DNA from: an uncultured Desulfobacterales bacterium
GTDB lineage: Bacteria > Desulfobacterota > Desulfobacteria > Desulfobacterales > JAHEIW01
NCBI GenBank assembly: GCA_947259495.1
Contig: CAMYLV010000015.1
Span: 1-58,239 of the forward strand
Direction: 5' to 3'
DNA length: 58,239 nt
Every line of letters begins with the position of its first letter. Positions within the stretch are counted from its first letter, which is position 1. Below the pieces are notes generated by a model. That model searched no databases. It saw only the letters and a program-made list of their open reading frames with translations, and was not told the DNA's origin. Below are positions 34,626 to 44,112 of the stretch, piece by piece. A program made the position numbers and the translations under genes.

Positions 34626-35948
34626 TTAGTCGGGTAGAATCGGCGGTGTGATAAAAGTGCCCGACCACAGAATCCAGGAAATAAACAAAGTCCAGACGGC
34701 GTTTGCGGTCTGCGATATCCAGTAGGCAATCGCCGGCCGGCCGCCGCCGACCGTAACCAGCTCTTTAAAATCGGTTTCCAGTCCGATGGCCACAAAGCAC
34801 AGGGCAAAAAACCAGCTGCGATAGCTCTTGCAGGCTTTGGAGACGGCCTTGGCCGCTTTTTTGCCCATCGAGGGCTCGATGATGAAGGAGACCACCAGAG
34901 AAGCCACCATAAATCCGACGACGAATTTGGGAAAACGAAACCAGACTTCGCTCAACCCGGGCGCCTCAACGCCCTCTTTTTTCTCCAGCGACATGGTCGC
35001 CCAGATGGCCATCAAAAAGGCCACCAGGCCGATCATTACATTCTGGGCCATCTTGACCATGGCCGCTGCTTCAACTGCCGATTTGCTCGGATTGCCGGCC
35101 TTATCGCGCAGGATCTCCCCGGCGGCAATCACCGCTCCGGTGTTGTCGATAACCCCCCCGAGCCAGGCACCTCCCTGATTCGTGGGCAGATCAAGCCATG
35201 CGGCAATGGGCGGCATCACCAGGATCAAGACCACCGCACAGACCAGGACCCAGGCAACCATGTAGCTGACTTCCTTGGGGTCTCCCTGGACCGCGCCGCC
35301 GGCGGCAATACTGGCTGAAACCCCGCAGATGGCGTTGGCCGTGGCGATAATGCTGCTGAATTTTTCCGATACCTTAAATTTGCGGCAGATCCAGTAGGTC
35401 CCAAACCAGACGGCAGTGGCCACCAGCACGGCCTGCAGCACGCCGAAAACACCGGCTTTAAGGACCACCGAAAACATGATGGTGGCACCCATGCAGACCA
35501 GGCCGATTTTAACAAAAAACTCGGTCTGGCCGGCGGCTTTAAGCACTTTCGGCACTTTGAATATGTTGCTGATGATCAGGCCGAAGGCCAGGGCAAATAA
35601 CACATAGGAGATGCCCCACTTGCTGATAAAGGCCTGTTTGGATATGACCATGGAAACAAAGGTAAGGGCAAAGAGAACAATAAAGCCCGGTATGTAATTC
35701 TTCAAATCATATTTCATGAAAATGCCGCCGATAAACGTTAGAATCCCCATGGTGATGCACAGAGCGATAGATGTCCCCAGGGTCGACCACCCCTTGGGGA
35801 AGGCCGCTGTCAGGCTGGTCCACTTGGCAATCTTGGGGGTAGCCGGCAACACGCCCCATAGCGCCAGCAGCAGGATAAACCAGCCGATGAAACAGGCCCA
35901 CCAATCTTCGTTTTGCAGCACGGGGGTCCTGCTATTTCCGTTGCTCAT
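34626..35948 (-). CDS. YeiH/UPF0324 family putative sulfate exporter
   Basis: This is a polytopic membrane protein with about eleven hydrophobic segments. The blocks GLVCMGATIMFSVVLKAG, ATANAICGVSASIAAGGAVQ and GAWLGGVIDNTGAVIAAGEIL match the YeiH/UPF0324 family, often annotated as putative sulfate exporters without firm proof. I chose ATG 35948 because AGGAGG lies 8 nt upstream; the frame could extend 18 residues. Length is 440 aa, longer than E. coli YeiH (about 350), with an extra N-terminal membrane region. It has its own promoter and terminator, so it is monocistronic. In a sulfate reducer a role with sulfur compounds is plausible but unproven. Confidence 0.85.
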   Translation of the reverse strand: MSNGNSRTPVLQNEDWWACFIGWFILLLALWGVLPATPKIAKWTSLTAAFPKGWSTLGTSIALCITMGILTFIGGIFMKYDLKNYIPGFIVLFALTFVSMVISKQAFISKWGISYVLFALAFGLIISNIFKVPKVLKAAGQTEFFVKIGLVCMGATIMFSVVLKAGVFGVLQAVLVATAVWFGTYWICRKFKVSEKFSSIIATANAICGVSASIAAGGAVQGDPKEVSYMVAWVLVCAVVLILVMPPIAAWLDLPTNQGGAWLGGVIDNTGAVIAAGEILRDKAGNPSKSAVEAAAMVKMAQNVMIGLVAFLMAIWATMSLEKKEGVEAPGLSEVWFRFPKFVVGFMVASLVVSFIIEPSMGKKAAKAVSKACKSYRSWFFALCFVAIGLETDFKELVTVGGGRPAIAYWISQTANAVWTLFISWILWSGTFITPPILPD

Positions 35949-36162
35949 CTTGTTAGCCTCCTTCTTTCTGGGTTTAAATGAATTGCAAACAAACATCCCC
36001 AACTGAGCATCAATACAATTAAACTATTTTTCACTTAAATTGACTCAACCTGAAAATGTCCGGTGCTTCACCTCCTTTCAGACCAATAATTTCAGCGATA
36101 GAAATACTTTTTTCTGTCCTCCTCCTTAAAACTGGTGTTCTGATGCGGAAAACAACCTATAA

Positions 36163-36190
36163 ATTATAAAAAGCATCCTATAAATGCAAG
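36163..36190 (-). promoter_or_regulatory. Probable promoter of the yeiH-like gene
   Basis: On the minus strand CTTGCA/TTGCAT (36190-36184) is followed after 15-16 nt by a perfect TATAAT (36168-36163). The leader to the start codon would be about 205 nt. Confidence 0.55.
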
Positions 36191-36375
36191 GAAAATTATA
36201 TGTTAAGAGGGTCTAAAGGCTATACCCGATATTCGGCATATCGTCGGTAAATTTAATATTATTCAATAATTTCAGTCGATAAATGAAAATTTGCAGCCGT
36301 ACGCATCTTCTGTGAAATTTGGAAATTATTTATTTTATTATAAAATCAAAAGTTTGCGTGATATACGATATATCC

Positions 36376-36404
36376 TTGACACTTGAACGGCTCTCGCCTA
36401 TGAT
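36376..36404 (+). promoter_or_regulatory. Probable promoter of the Ca2+/Na+ antiporter gene
   Basis: Perfect TTGACA (36376-36381), a 17-nt spacer, and TATGAT (36399-36404, 5 of 6 bases). The start codon is about 120 nt downstream. Confidence 0.75.
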
Positions 36405-36531
36405 CCCAGCGCAAAATTTGGTACATTTGATTTCTCTAATGGCTTATTGCTATTGCCGATCGCAGCTCGATCGCGTGTGGCGTCTGATAGCAGCGGTAAA
36501 CGACCAGCGGTTTTGAAAGGAGTCAAAAATT

Positions 36532-37515
36532 ATGTTGCTGTATGTTATGCTCTGTCTGATCGGATTCGTGCTGCTTTACTTCGGTGCCGAGTGGCTCGTT
36601 AAAGGCTCTTCCAGCCTCGCGCGCAGCCTGGGTGTGACACCAATTGTCATCGGTTTAACCGTGGTGGCTTTCGGTACTTCGGCGCCCGAATTAGTGGTCA
36701 GTCTGATTTCCTCCATTAAGGGCAAAAGCATGATTGCGGTCGGCAATGTGGTGGGCAGCAATATCTGCAACATCGCCCTGGTCCTTGGACTGTCGGCGCT
36801 GTTTAATCCGATCAAAAGCGATCCGGCGGTGATCCGGCGCGATATACCGATCATGCTGGGTGTTTCACTTTATTTACTGGTGCTTTCTTTAAACAGCACA
36901 CTGGGCCGCATTGAAGGCGCCACCCTTTTCGCCGGCATTATTGCCTACACCTTCATCAACTACTACCTGGCCAAAAAGGAAACCCGGGATGCGGCCGGCG
37001 GCGAAGTGGCCGCCGCGATCAAGTCTGAATTGGAAGAAATCGGCTATATCGCTTCCAGGCCTAAACAGATTTTGCTGGTGGTCGTCGGTATTGCCGGTGT
37101 GGTGGGCGGCGCGCAGATGGTGGTGGAAAGCGCCGTTTATATTATGACCGAATTGGGGGTCAGTGAAAAATTCATCGGCCTGACCATTGTCGCCTTCGGC
37201 ACCTCCTTGCCCGAGCTGGCCACATCAGTGGTTGCCGCCATGCGGGGCGAAATGGACATCAGTATCGGTAACCTGGTGGGCAGCAACGTCTTCAATATTA
37301 TGAGCGTGCTGGGGGCCGCATCCCTGGTGCGACCGATTCCGATTCCCGGCGGTTTTTTTGAAAGTGGACTGTGGATCGATTATCTGGTGATGCTGTTCAC
37401 CAGTTTCTTGCCCTGGCTGCTGATGCGCCGAACCTATACCGTCGACCGCAAAGGCGGTGCCCTTCTACTGAGCTGCTATGTGGCATATCTGGCGTATCTT
37501 ATCGCTAAAGCTTAA
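36532..37515 (+). CDS. Calcium/sodium antiporter (CaCA family, YrbG-like)
   Basis: This is an inner-membrane cation exchanger of 327 aa with about ten membrane segments in two inverted halves. Each half has the alpha-repeat: VVAFGTSAPELVVSL with GNVVGSNICNIALVLG in the first, and IVAFGTSLPELATSVVAA with GNLVGSNVFNIMSVLG in the second. The acidic residues of the two PEL motifs coordinate the cations. AAAGGAG precedes the ATG. It is preceded by its own promoter and appears monocistronic. Transported ions are inferred from the family. Confidence 0.93.
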   Translation: MLLYVMLCLIGFVLLYFGAEWLVKGSSSLARSLGVTPIVIGLTVVAFGTSAPELVVSLISSIKGKSMIAVGNVVGSNICNIALVLGLSALFNPIKSDPAVIRRDIPIMLGVSLYLLVLSLNSTLGRIEGATLFAGIIAYTFINYYLAKKETRDAAGGEVAAAIKSELEEIGYIASRPKQILLVVVGIAGVVGGAQMVVESAVYIMTELGVSEKFIGLTIVAFGTSLPELATSVVAAMRGEMDISIGNLVGSNVFNIMSVLGAASLVRPIPIPGGFFESGLWIDYLVMLFTSFLPWLLMRRTYTVDRKGGALLLSCYVAYLAYLIAKA

Positions 37516-37516
37516 A

Positions 37517-37628
37517 AGGTTCCACGTTCAGCGTTCAAAGGTTCAAAGGTTAAACAGCAGCCGTAAAAGATGAGTAGTCTGCAAGAATAGGCCCGCAACC
37601 AAAATTATGGACCCAGAACCTCGGAACC
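37517..37628. repeat. GGTTCA / GAACC intergenic cassette
   Basis: The left arm is AAGGTTCCACGTTCAGCGTTC and AAAGGTTCAAAGGTT. The right arm is ACCCAGAACCTCGGAACC. It lies between two convergent genes. Confidence 0.65.
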
Positions 37629-38621
37629 TTATAACCCAGCTTTCCGTATTTTTTTGATGAGTTGTGCCATATCCTGCGGCAGCGGAGATTCAAACAACAT
37701 CCATTCACCGGAGTGCGGATGGGTAAAGCCCAGCCGCCAGGCGTGCAACATCTGGCGCTTTGCCGATTTTAAGACCTGCAGGATCGTTTCGGACTGGTTG
37801 CGGTCTCTGGCAATCGTTTTTTCCAGTTTGCGGGGTCGATAAACCTTATCCCCCACAATTGGATGCTGCATGGCTGCACAATGGACCCGAATCTGGTGGG
37901 TTCGTCCGGTTTTTAACGTCACTGCCAAAAGTGTAAACCCCTGAAATTGATCATCTACCATCCAGTGCGTTTCTGCCGTTCGACCCCCGGGGCTGACAGT
38001 GGACATCCGTTTGCGATCCACCGGATGGCGGCCGATGGGCAGTTTAATCGTCCCGCATGCTGATTTTACGAGCCCGTGGACCAGGGCCAGATATTCTTTT
38101 TGGACCCGGCGGGCTTTAAACTGGCGGGATAAATGGGTGTGTGCGCGGTCGTTTTTGGCAACCACCAGGGTGCCGGAGGTATCTTTGTCCAACCGGTGGA
38201 CGATGCCCGGCCGCAGGCGACCGCCGATGCCCCCCAGATCCGTACAGTGATAAAGCAGGCCATTGACCAGTGTTCCACCGTCATGCCCCGGGGCCGGATG
38301 CACCACCAACCCCGGCTGCTTGTTGACCACCACGATAAAATCGTCTTCATACAGAATATCAAGGGAAATAGGCTCGGCTTTGAGTTCGATTGGAACCGGC
38401 GCAGGGATGACGCCTGAAATCGTATCGCCGGATTTGACCCGGTAGCCGGGCTTTTTCGGTTGACCATTTACGCAAAGATGCTGTTTGCCGATCAACCCGG
38501 CAGCAAAAGTACGCGTATGACCCGCAAGCTGTGAGCACACGAACACATCCAACCGTTGACCTTCATCGGATGGTTTGACCCGAAGCGTAATGGCACCGTT
38601 GGCAGGCATGAATTTGGGCAA
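37629..38621 (-). CDS. RluA/RluD-family 23S rRNA pseudouridine synthase
   Basis: The protein has an N-terminal S4 RNA-binding domain (about residues 18-75) and a pseudouridine synthase catalytic domain with the motif GIVHRLDKDTSGTLVVAK (near 140, catalytic Asp in RLDKDTSG). The lengths of 330 aa and the domain order match RluD, which modifies helix 69 of 23S rRNA. Specificity cannot be fixed from the sequence alone. ALVHG and KTGRTHQIRVH motifs are also present. It is 11 nt downstream of carD on the same strand, so the two are probably co-transcribed. Confidence 0.92.
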   Translation of the reverse strand: MPKFMPANGAITLRVKPSDEGQRLDVFVCSQLAGHTRTFAAGLIGKQHLCVNGQPKKPGYRVKSGDTISGVIPAPVPIELKAEPISLDILYEDDFIVVVNKQPGLVVHPAPGHDGGTLVNGLLYHCTDLGGIGGRLRPGIVHRLDKDTSGTLVVAKNDRAHTHLSRQFKARRVQKEYLALVHGLVKSACGTIKLPIGRHPVDRKRMSTVSPGGRTAETHWMVDDQFQGFTLLAVTLKTGRTHQIRVHCAAMQHPIVGDKVYRPRKLEKTIARDRNQSETILQVLKSAKRQMLHAWRLGFTHPHSGEWMLFESPLPQDMAQLIKKIRKAGL

Positions 38622-38632
38622 GCAAAGGTGGG

Positions 38633-39187
38633 TTAATTTTCGGCTTTATCGACCACAAAAAGAGATTCGATTTCGGTCAGTATGGTTTCTTCGTCCGTTT
38701 TTTTGGCGGTCGAAAGCTCTCTGACCAGCAGAATCTGGGCGGTATCGTAAAGTTTACGCTCACCAAAGGAGAGATCTTTGTTGAGTTTCAACAGGAACAG
38801 ATCCCTGAAAACTTCGGCGACGTCATAGAGCGAGCCGGTTTTAATTTTGTCCATGTACTCGCGGTAGCGGCGATTCCAGTTCTGGTTTTCGGTGTTGGCT
38901 TCTTTTTTGGATTTCATCACCGCATAAACCTTGGCAACCTCTTTTTTGGGAATTACGTCTCTAAGTCCCACCGATTCGACATTGTTGGTGGGTATCATGA
39001 TGGTCATGCCGTTTTCAATGACCTTCATGATATAAAAATCGTGTTTTTCCCCGTTGACGACACGGCTTTCAATCGCCATGATTTCGCCGACGCCATGTGC
39101 CGGATAGACAGCAAGGTCTCCCACCTGAAATGTGCGCATGGGCGCTTTGTCGGATTGTCCGCTCTGTTTGTCTTTTTTTTCTGTCAT
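38633..39187 (-). CDS. CarD/CdnL-type transcriptional regulator
   Basis: CarD/CdnL proteins bind the RNA polymerase beta subunit and stabilise open promoter complexes. The N-terminal beta-barrel domain is visible as FQVGDLAVYPAHGVGEIMAI (about residues 20-39), followed by the IPTNNVESVGLRDVI block and a C-terminal helical domain with the WNRRYREYMDKIKTG and ERKLYDTAQILLVREL motifs. Length is 184 aa. It lies just upstream of the RluD-like gene. The first 18 residues are polar and probably disordered. Confidence 0.92.
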   Translation of the reverse strand: MTEKKDKQSGQSDKAPMRTFQVGDLAVYPAHGVGEIMAIESRVVNGEKHDFYIMKVIENGMTIMIPTNNVESVGLRDVIPKKEVAKVYAVMKSKKEANTENQNWNRRYREYMDKIKTGSLYDVAEVFRDLFLLKLNKDLSFGERKLYDTAQILLVRELSTAKKTDEETILTEIESLFVVDKAEN

Positions 39188-39305
39188 TTTTACACCGCTA
39201 ACCGCTTAATTTAAACAGCAACCTCAATTTGAGGCCGCTTTTGGCAATACTGGCAGATTATATCATTTCTAATAAATTTCATAGCATACCTTTGGTCAAC
39301 AATCA

Positions 39306-39339
39306 ATAGAAAAGGGTTGGCGCCGACAGGCGCCAACCC
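39306..39339 (-). terminator. Intrinsic terminator of hppA
   Basis: A perfect 11-bp stem GGGTTGGCGCC / GGCGCCAACCC (39314-39339) with a GACA-type loop is followed on the minus strand by TTTTCTATT. It lies about 35 nt after the hppA stop codon. Confidence 0.88.
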
Positions 39340-39374
39340 TTTTGGGGTTAGCATGCGTTAAATTCCAGCATATT

Positions 39375-41396
39375 TTACAGTAAAAACGGCACCAACAGCA
39401 ACGCCACAACATTGAGGATCTTAATCATGGGGTTCACAGCGGGTCCGGCGGTATCCTTGTAGGGATCGCCGACGGTATCGCCGGTAACCGCCGCCTTGTG
39501 TGCGTCGCTTCCTTTGCCGCCCAGGTGACCGTCTTCAATGTATTTTTTGGCATTGTCCCAGGCCGCTCCACCGGTGGTCATGGAAATGGCAACAAATACG
39601 CCGGTGATAATACTGCCGATCAGCAGTCCGCCCAGCGCAATTTTGCCCAGCAGAAAACCGACCAGCACCGGTGCGACAACCGGCAGCAGCGCCGGTAGCA
39701 GCATTTCTTTTAAAGCGAACTTGGTGACGATATCCACGCATGCGCCGTAATCCGGTTTGGCCGTGCCTTCCATAATTCCTGGAATTTCACGGAACTGGCG
39801 CCGGACCTCATCCACCACGGCTCCGCCGGCTTTACCGACGGCGTTCATGGCAATCGAGGCAAACAGATAGGGCAGAAGTCCGCCGATAAACAGGCCGATG
39901 ATCACCTTGACATTACTCAGATCAAAACTCAATTCCGCGCCGCCGCCATGTAATCTAAACTCCTGGGTGTAGGCGGCAAACAGCACCAGAGCAGCCAGAC
40001 CGGCGGAACCGATGGCATAGCCTTTGGTGACAGCTTTGGTGGTATTGCCGACCGCATCCAGCGGGTCGGTGACCGCGCGCACGCTTTCATCCATTTCCGC
40101 CATTTCAGCAATACCGCCGGCATTGTCGGTAATCGGACCATAGGCATCGATGGCGATCACCATCCCGGTCATAGAGAGCATGGACATGGCGGCCATGGCA
40201 ATGCCGTAAAGTCCCGCAAAATAGTGGGCAATCCCGATCGCAGCACAGATAGCCAGCACCGGTGCGGCCGTGGACTGCATGCTGACGCCCAGGCCGGCGA
40301 TAATATTGGTGCCGTGTCCGGTCGTCGAGGCATTGGCCACCGCCTTAACCGGTCCGTAAATCCCGGTGTAATATTCCGTGATGATAACGATCAAAACGGT
40401 CAGCACCAGGCCCACCAGGGTGGAATAATAAATCGACAACATCGGAATTTCAGGAATTCCGCCCATTAGCTGCCGGGTGGCAAAGAAAAATGCAATAGCC
40501 GCCAGGATGGCAGAGCCAAACATCCCCTTGTAAAGGGCGCCCATAATATACCCGCCACTGCCCAGTCGAACAAAGAAGACCGCGATCATGGATGCGACGA
40601 TTGAAATGGCGCCCAGCACCAGCGGGAATTCCGTGGCAATGGGAATTTGCGGGAAAATAAGGTTGCCCAGCAGCATGGCCGCAACCGCGGTGACGGCGTA
40701 AGTTTCGAAGAGGTCGGCTGCCATTCCAGCACAGTCGCCCACATTATCGCCGACGTTATCGGCAATGGTCGCCGGGTTGCGGGGGTCGTCTTCGGGAATT
40801 CCGGCTTCGACCTTGCCTACCAGGTCGGCGCCGACATCGGCGCCTTTGGTAAAAATGCCGCCGCCCAGTCGAGCAAAAATCGAAATAAGGCTTCCGCCGA
40901 AACCGAGGGCCACCAAGGCGATGACCGCATCTCTGCTGGCGGTGCCCGTTGAGATCAAAATCGCATAGTAGCCGGCCACAGCCGTCAGCGCCAGACCGGC
41001 AACGATCATCCCGGTCACCGAACCGCCTTTAAAGGCCATGGCCAGCCCTTTGGCCAGACCTCCTTTGGCGGCTTCCGCCGTACGCACGTTGGCAATTACC
41101 GACACGCGCATGCCGATATATCCCGCCATAAAAGAGGCGACGGCTCCGAGCAAGAAACCGATGGCAGTTTTTCCGCCCAGCGTAAAAATAATGATTGCAA
41201 AAATGATCACTCCGGCAATGCCCATGCTTTTCAGCTGTCGATTCAGATAGGCGATGGCGCCTTCCTTAATCGCATTGGCAATTTCCTGCATTTTTTCACT
41301 TCCGGCCGGCGCGCTTTTAACCATAACCGCAATGATGATCGAAAACAGCACCCCTGCGGCCCCCACCAGTGCACAAATTAACGGTAAATAATTCAT
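39375..41396 (-). CDS. hppA: Membrane-bound ion-pumping pyrophosphatase
   Basis: This integral membrane enzyme couples hydrolysis of pyrophosphate to H+ or Na+ transport, useful in sulfate reducers, where sulfate activation makes pyrophosphate. It has about 16 membrane segments and the signature [19 protein letters not shown] (near residue 220). The cation-dependence motif is [10 protein letters not shown] (Lys and Thr), as in K+-independent, proton-pumping enzymes; K+-dependent ones have Ala at these positions. I chose ATG 41396 because GGAGGAGAGG lies just before it; an ATG 12 nt upstream is part of that site. Length is 673 aa. It has its own terminator. Confidence 0.95.
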   Translation of the reverse strand: MNYLPLICALVGAAGVLFSIIIAVMVKSAPAGSEKMQEIANAIKEGAIAYLNRQLKSMGIAGVIIFAIIIFTLGGKTAIGFLLGAVASFMAGYIGMRVSVIANVRTAEAAKGGLAKGLAMAFKGGSVTGMIVAGLALTAVAGYYAILISTGTASRDAVIALVALGFGGSLISIFARLGGGIFTKGADVGADLVGKVEAGIPEDDPRNPATIADNVGDNVGDCAGMAADLFETYAVTAVAAMLLGNLIFPQIPIATEFPLVLGAISIVASMIAVFFVRLGSGGYIMGALYKGMFGSAILAAIAFFFATRQLMGGIPEIPMLSIYYSTLVGLVLTVLIVIITEYYTGIYGPVKAVANASTTGHGTNIIAGLGVSMQSTAAPVLAICAAIGIAHYFAGLYGIAMAAMSMLSMTGMVIAIDAYGPITDNAGGIAEMAEMDESVRAVTDPLDAVGNTTKAVTKGYAIGSAGLAALVLFAAYTQEFRLHGGGAELSFDLSNVKVIIGLFIGGLLPYLFASIAMNAVGKAGGAVVDEVRRQFREIPGIMEGTAKPDYGACVDIVTKFALKEMLLPALLPVVAPVLVGFLLGKIALGGLLIGSIITGVFVAISMTTGGAAWDNAKKYIEDGHLGGKGSDAHKAAVTGDTVGDPYKDTAGPAVNPMIKILNVVALLLVPFLL

Positions 41397-41428
41397 CCTC
41401 TCCTCCATTTAAATGTTAACATTTAGCC

Positions 41429-42001
41429 TTAATTAATAATTTTTTCGTTAAACCGATTCATTCCGGCTTTGGGCCCTTCGGTCAGAATCGTTACCACTGC
41501 ATCCTGCGCCCGATTTAAAATTCCGTCCAAAAGCTTTAATTCATCATCGTAGAAAGGTCCCAGAACATGATCTGAAACACTGCTTAACGTTTCGGAACGG
41601 CCAACACCGATGCGCAGACGCACAAACGCGTCTTCGCCAACAGCCTTGATAATCGATTTTAGGCCCTTGTGTCCGCCATGCCCTCCTTTCTCTTTTATTT
41701 TTAATCTTCCGAAAGCAAGGTCGATGTCGTCGTGAACAACGATCAAATCCTTGCTATTTATTTTAAAATAAGCCGCCAGTTTCTGAACCGGCCACCCGCT
41801 GCGGTTCATAAAAGCCATCGGTTTGGCCAGCATGGCCGCATGGTCTTGGATAGCGCCGCGGCCGTAACGCATCTCAAATTTATTCTTATTAACAGAAATG
41901 CCGAATTCCCCGGCGAGCTTGTCCACCACCATAAACCCGGCATTGTGCCGCGTATTTTCGTATTGGGCCCCGGGGTTGCCCAGCCCGACAATCAGACGCA
42001 T
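41429..42001 (-). CDS. pth: Peptidyl-tRNA hydrolase
   Basis: Pth releases peptides from prematurely dissociated peptidyl-tRNA in the cytoplasm. The N-terminal MRLIVGLGNPGAQYENTRHN contains the catalytic His, followed by KPMAFMNRSG and VVHDDIDLAFGRLKIKEKGG with the conserved Asp. Length is 190 aa. ATG 42001 was chosen because the family starts exactly here. The rplY-pth order on the same strand (rplY first) is common in bacteria. Confidence 0.96.
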   Translation of the reverse strand: MRLIVGLGNPGAQYENTRHNAGFMVVDKLAGEFGISVNKNKFEMRYGRGAIQDHAAMLAKPMAFMNRSGWPVQKLAAYFKINSKDLIVVHDDIDLAFGRLKIKEKGGHGGHKGLKSIIKAVGEDAFVRLRIGVGRSETLSSVSDHVLGPFYDDELKLLDGILNRAQDAVVTILTEGPKAGMNRFNEKIIN

Positions 42002-42124
42002 GTGAATTGGTAACAAGCGATTGTTATCCTCCCGTTCCAGGACCGATCAAACAGCAGACCGCATTGTCTATTCCACAGGCGTCCGCATCGAGCACTGCGG
42101 CAGGCTTTACGGCCCGGCGGGTCA

Positions 42125-42808
42125 CTAATCCCCTTTTGACTCTTCTTCGGCAGGCGCTTCTTCGCCTTCGGCCGCTTCTTCGGCGCCTTCTTCTTCCGCC
42201 TCTTCGCCTTCTGCGAGTTCTTCTTCCGCGACGACCTCTTCTTCAACCTTCGGCGCCAGAATGGTTAAGACCGTGAAATCAATATCCTCCGGTAATTCGA
42301 CATCGGCGGGTAATGCAATTTCGTGGATATGAATCGACCCCCCGATATCAAGCGCGCTGATGTCGACCTCAATTGCTTCCGGAATGGCAGTCGGCAGGCA
42401 AAAGACCTCAATCTCGCGGCGGACGATCTGCAATATGCCGCCATCTTCCACTCCCTGGGAATGGCCTTTTACCGTAACCGGAATCATTGCATTTATCTTG
42501 CGAGCCAGATCGACCTCGTAAAAGTCGACATGCAAAAATTGTCCGGTCACCGGGTGGGTCTGGAATTCTTTGACCATGGCGGAACGGGATGTGGTTTGCC
42601 CGTTTTTTATTTGCAATTTCAGCAAAACCGAACCGATGCTGGATTTTTTGGCAATTTGCTCAAACTCCTTGAAATCAATCGATAACAGAATCGGCTCGGT
42701 TTTCGGTCCGTACAGTACCGCCGGAACCCGCCCCTCGCGGCGCAGGAGCCGTGCAGGACCATTTCCGGTCGTTTTTCTGACCTGTGCTTCTAAATTAATT
42801 TGTTCCAA
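42125..42808 (-). CDS. rplY: 50S ribosomal protein L25 (CTC form)
   Basis: L25/CTC binds 5S rRNA. Residues 1-95 are the L25 domain (RKTTGNGPARLLRREGRVPAVLYGP near 12-32), 96-185 the TL5/CTC C-terminal domain (VPVTVKGHSQGVEDGG). From about 190 follows a low-complexity acidic tail of Glu and Ala with many EE pairs, typical of CTC-type proteins of Desulfobacterota. Total length is 227 aa. It lies between prs and pth, a conserved arrangement. Confidence 0.96.
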   Translation of the reverse strand: MEQINLEAQVRKTTGNGPARLLRREGRVPAVLYGPKTEPILLSIDFKEFEQIAKKSSIGSVLLKLQIKNGQTTSRSAMVKEFQTHPVTGQFLHVDFYEVDLARKINAMIPVTVKGHSQGVEDGGILQIVRREIEVFCLPTAIPEAIEVDISALDIGGSIHIHEIALPADVELPEDIDFTVLTILAPKVEEEVVAEEELAEGEEAEEEGAEEAAEGEEAPAEEESKGD

Positions 42809-42905
42809 TGAATTATCCTCCTTAAATTCGATAGTCGAATTTAATTTAAACCATTAGGTTTTTATCGCATTCATAACTAAGGAACTCAAAATGCCTAAAA
42901 TATAA

Positions 42906-43844
42906 CTAAACGAATAAGGACGTCACCGAATCGCCCCGATAGCTGCGGATGATCGCCTCACCCACCAGCTCTGAAATCGAAATGACGACAATTTTTCCGC
43001 AAGCAACGGCATTTTGATGCAATGGGATGGTGTCGGTGACCACCAGACTTTTCATTTCAGAATCCGTAATCCGACCGATTGCCGGCCCGGAAAGAACGGC
43101 ATGGGCACAACAGGCATGGATTTCTCTGGCTCCATTTTCTTTGAGCGCATGGGCGGCCTCGGTCAGCGTACCGGCCGTATCGGCCATGTCGTCCAGGATA
43201 ACCACCGTCTTATCCTTTACTTCACCGATAACCGCCATGGCCTTGGCCTGGTTGGGCGCAGACCGCCGTTTATCGATAATGGCCAGGTCGGCATCCAGAC
43301 GCTTGGCAAACGCCCGGGCCCTTTCAACCCCGCCGGCATCCGGTGAAACAATAACAAGATTACCATTAAATTTTTCGCCGATATATTCGATTAACAGCGG
43401 AGCGGCAAAGATGTTGTCCACGGGGATGTCGAAAAATCCCTGAATTTGGCCGGCATGCAGGTCCATGGTAATCACGCGATTCGCACCGGCAACGGCCAGC
43501 ATATTCGCAACCAGTTTGGCGCTGATGGGAACCCGCGGCGCGACTTTTTTGTCCTGTCTGGCATAGCCGAAATACGGCACCACTGCGGTGATCCTTTTGG
43601 CCGAAGAACGCTTGATGGCATCAATCATCAACAGTAACTCAACCAGGTGGTCGTTGACCGGCGCACAGGTGGATTGGATGATAAAAACATCCTTTGATCG
43701 AACGTTTTCATCGATTTCAATCTGGATCTCACCGTCACTGAAGGTTTTTACCTGTGCACTCCCTAACGACAGGTTCAAATATTCGCAAATTTTATTTGCC
43801 AGATCAGGGTTCGAATTGCCTGAAAAGATCGAAATACCTTCCAT
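42906..43844 (-). CDS. prs: Ribose-phosphate pyrophosphokinase
   Basis: Prs makes PRPP from ribose-5-phosphate and ATP for nucleotide, His and Trp synthesis. The N-terminal [43 protein letters not shown] and the PRPP loop [14 protein letters not shown] are all present. Length of 312 aa is standard. It lies upstream of rplY and pth and downstream of the tRNA-Gln gene on the same strand; the ispE-tRNA-prs-rplY-pth order is a conserved housekeeping block in this group. Confidence 0.97.
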   Translation of the reverse strand: MEGISIFSGNSNPDLANKICEYLNLSLGSAQVKTFSDGEIQIEIDENVRSKDVFIIQSTCAPVNDHLVELLLMIDAIKRSSAKRITAVVPYFGYARQDKKVAPRVPISAKLVANMLAVAGANRVITMDLHAGQIQGFFDIPVDNIFAAPLLIEYIGEKFNGNLVIVSPDAGGVERARAFAKRLDADLAIIDKRRSAPNQAKAMAVIGEVKDKTVVILDDMADTAGTLTEAAHALKENGAREIHACCAHAVLSGPAIGRITDSEMKSLVVTDTIPLHQNAVACGKIVVISISELVGEAIIRSYRGDSVTSLFV

Positions 43845-43964
43845 TCGTCTTACCGTTATCCAAGTATGGTATTTAGGTTCTTAGAAGCTATTGCAGGAAT
43901 CCTATCATTTTATCTTCGCGTTTTCTGTGCTATTCAATCGTCAATTTTCAATATTCGATACAAA

Positions 43965-44039
43965 TGGCTGGGGCGGGAGGATTCGAACCTCCGAATGCAG
44001 GGACCAAAACCCTGTGCCTTGCCGCTTGGCCACGCCCCA
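43965..44039 (-). tRNA. tRNA-Gln (anticodon UUG)
   Basis: On the minus strand the acceptor arms TGGGGCG and CGCCCCA pair perfectly. The anticodon arm is CAGGG-TTTTGGT-CCCTG with TTG in positions 34-36, reading CAA/CAG. The T arm GGAGG-TTCGAAT-CCTCC is perfect. The CCA end is encoded in the DNA. It lies between ispE and prs. Confidence 0.97.
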
Positions 44040-44112
44040 AAATTCTGGATGGAAGAATCAGATGCGCTGTAAAACGGTATCTACAAAAAAAATCAACGCC
44101 CGCTTGTATCAT

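Larger units (their letters stand above)
36003..36531. other. Divergent intergenic region yeiH-like / antiporter
   Basis: No gene is convincing here. The left half is a long leader for the - strand gene with a perfect SD-like AAAGGAGGTGA (36068-36079 as its complement) and a second AGGAGGAGGA (36117-36126), neither followed by a usable ATG. The right half is AT-rich and contains the + strand promoter at 36376-36404. Confidence 0.6.

Noticed and set aside
36319-36516. 65-codon frame before the antiporter gene
   Set aside because: It contains the promoter hexamers, lacks a ribosome site and has no homology I can see.
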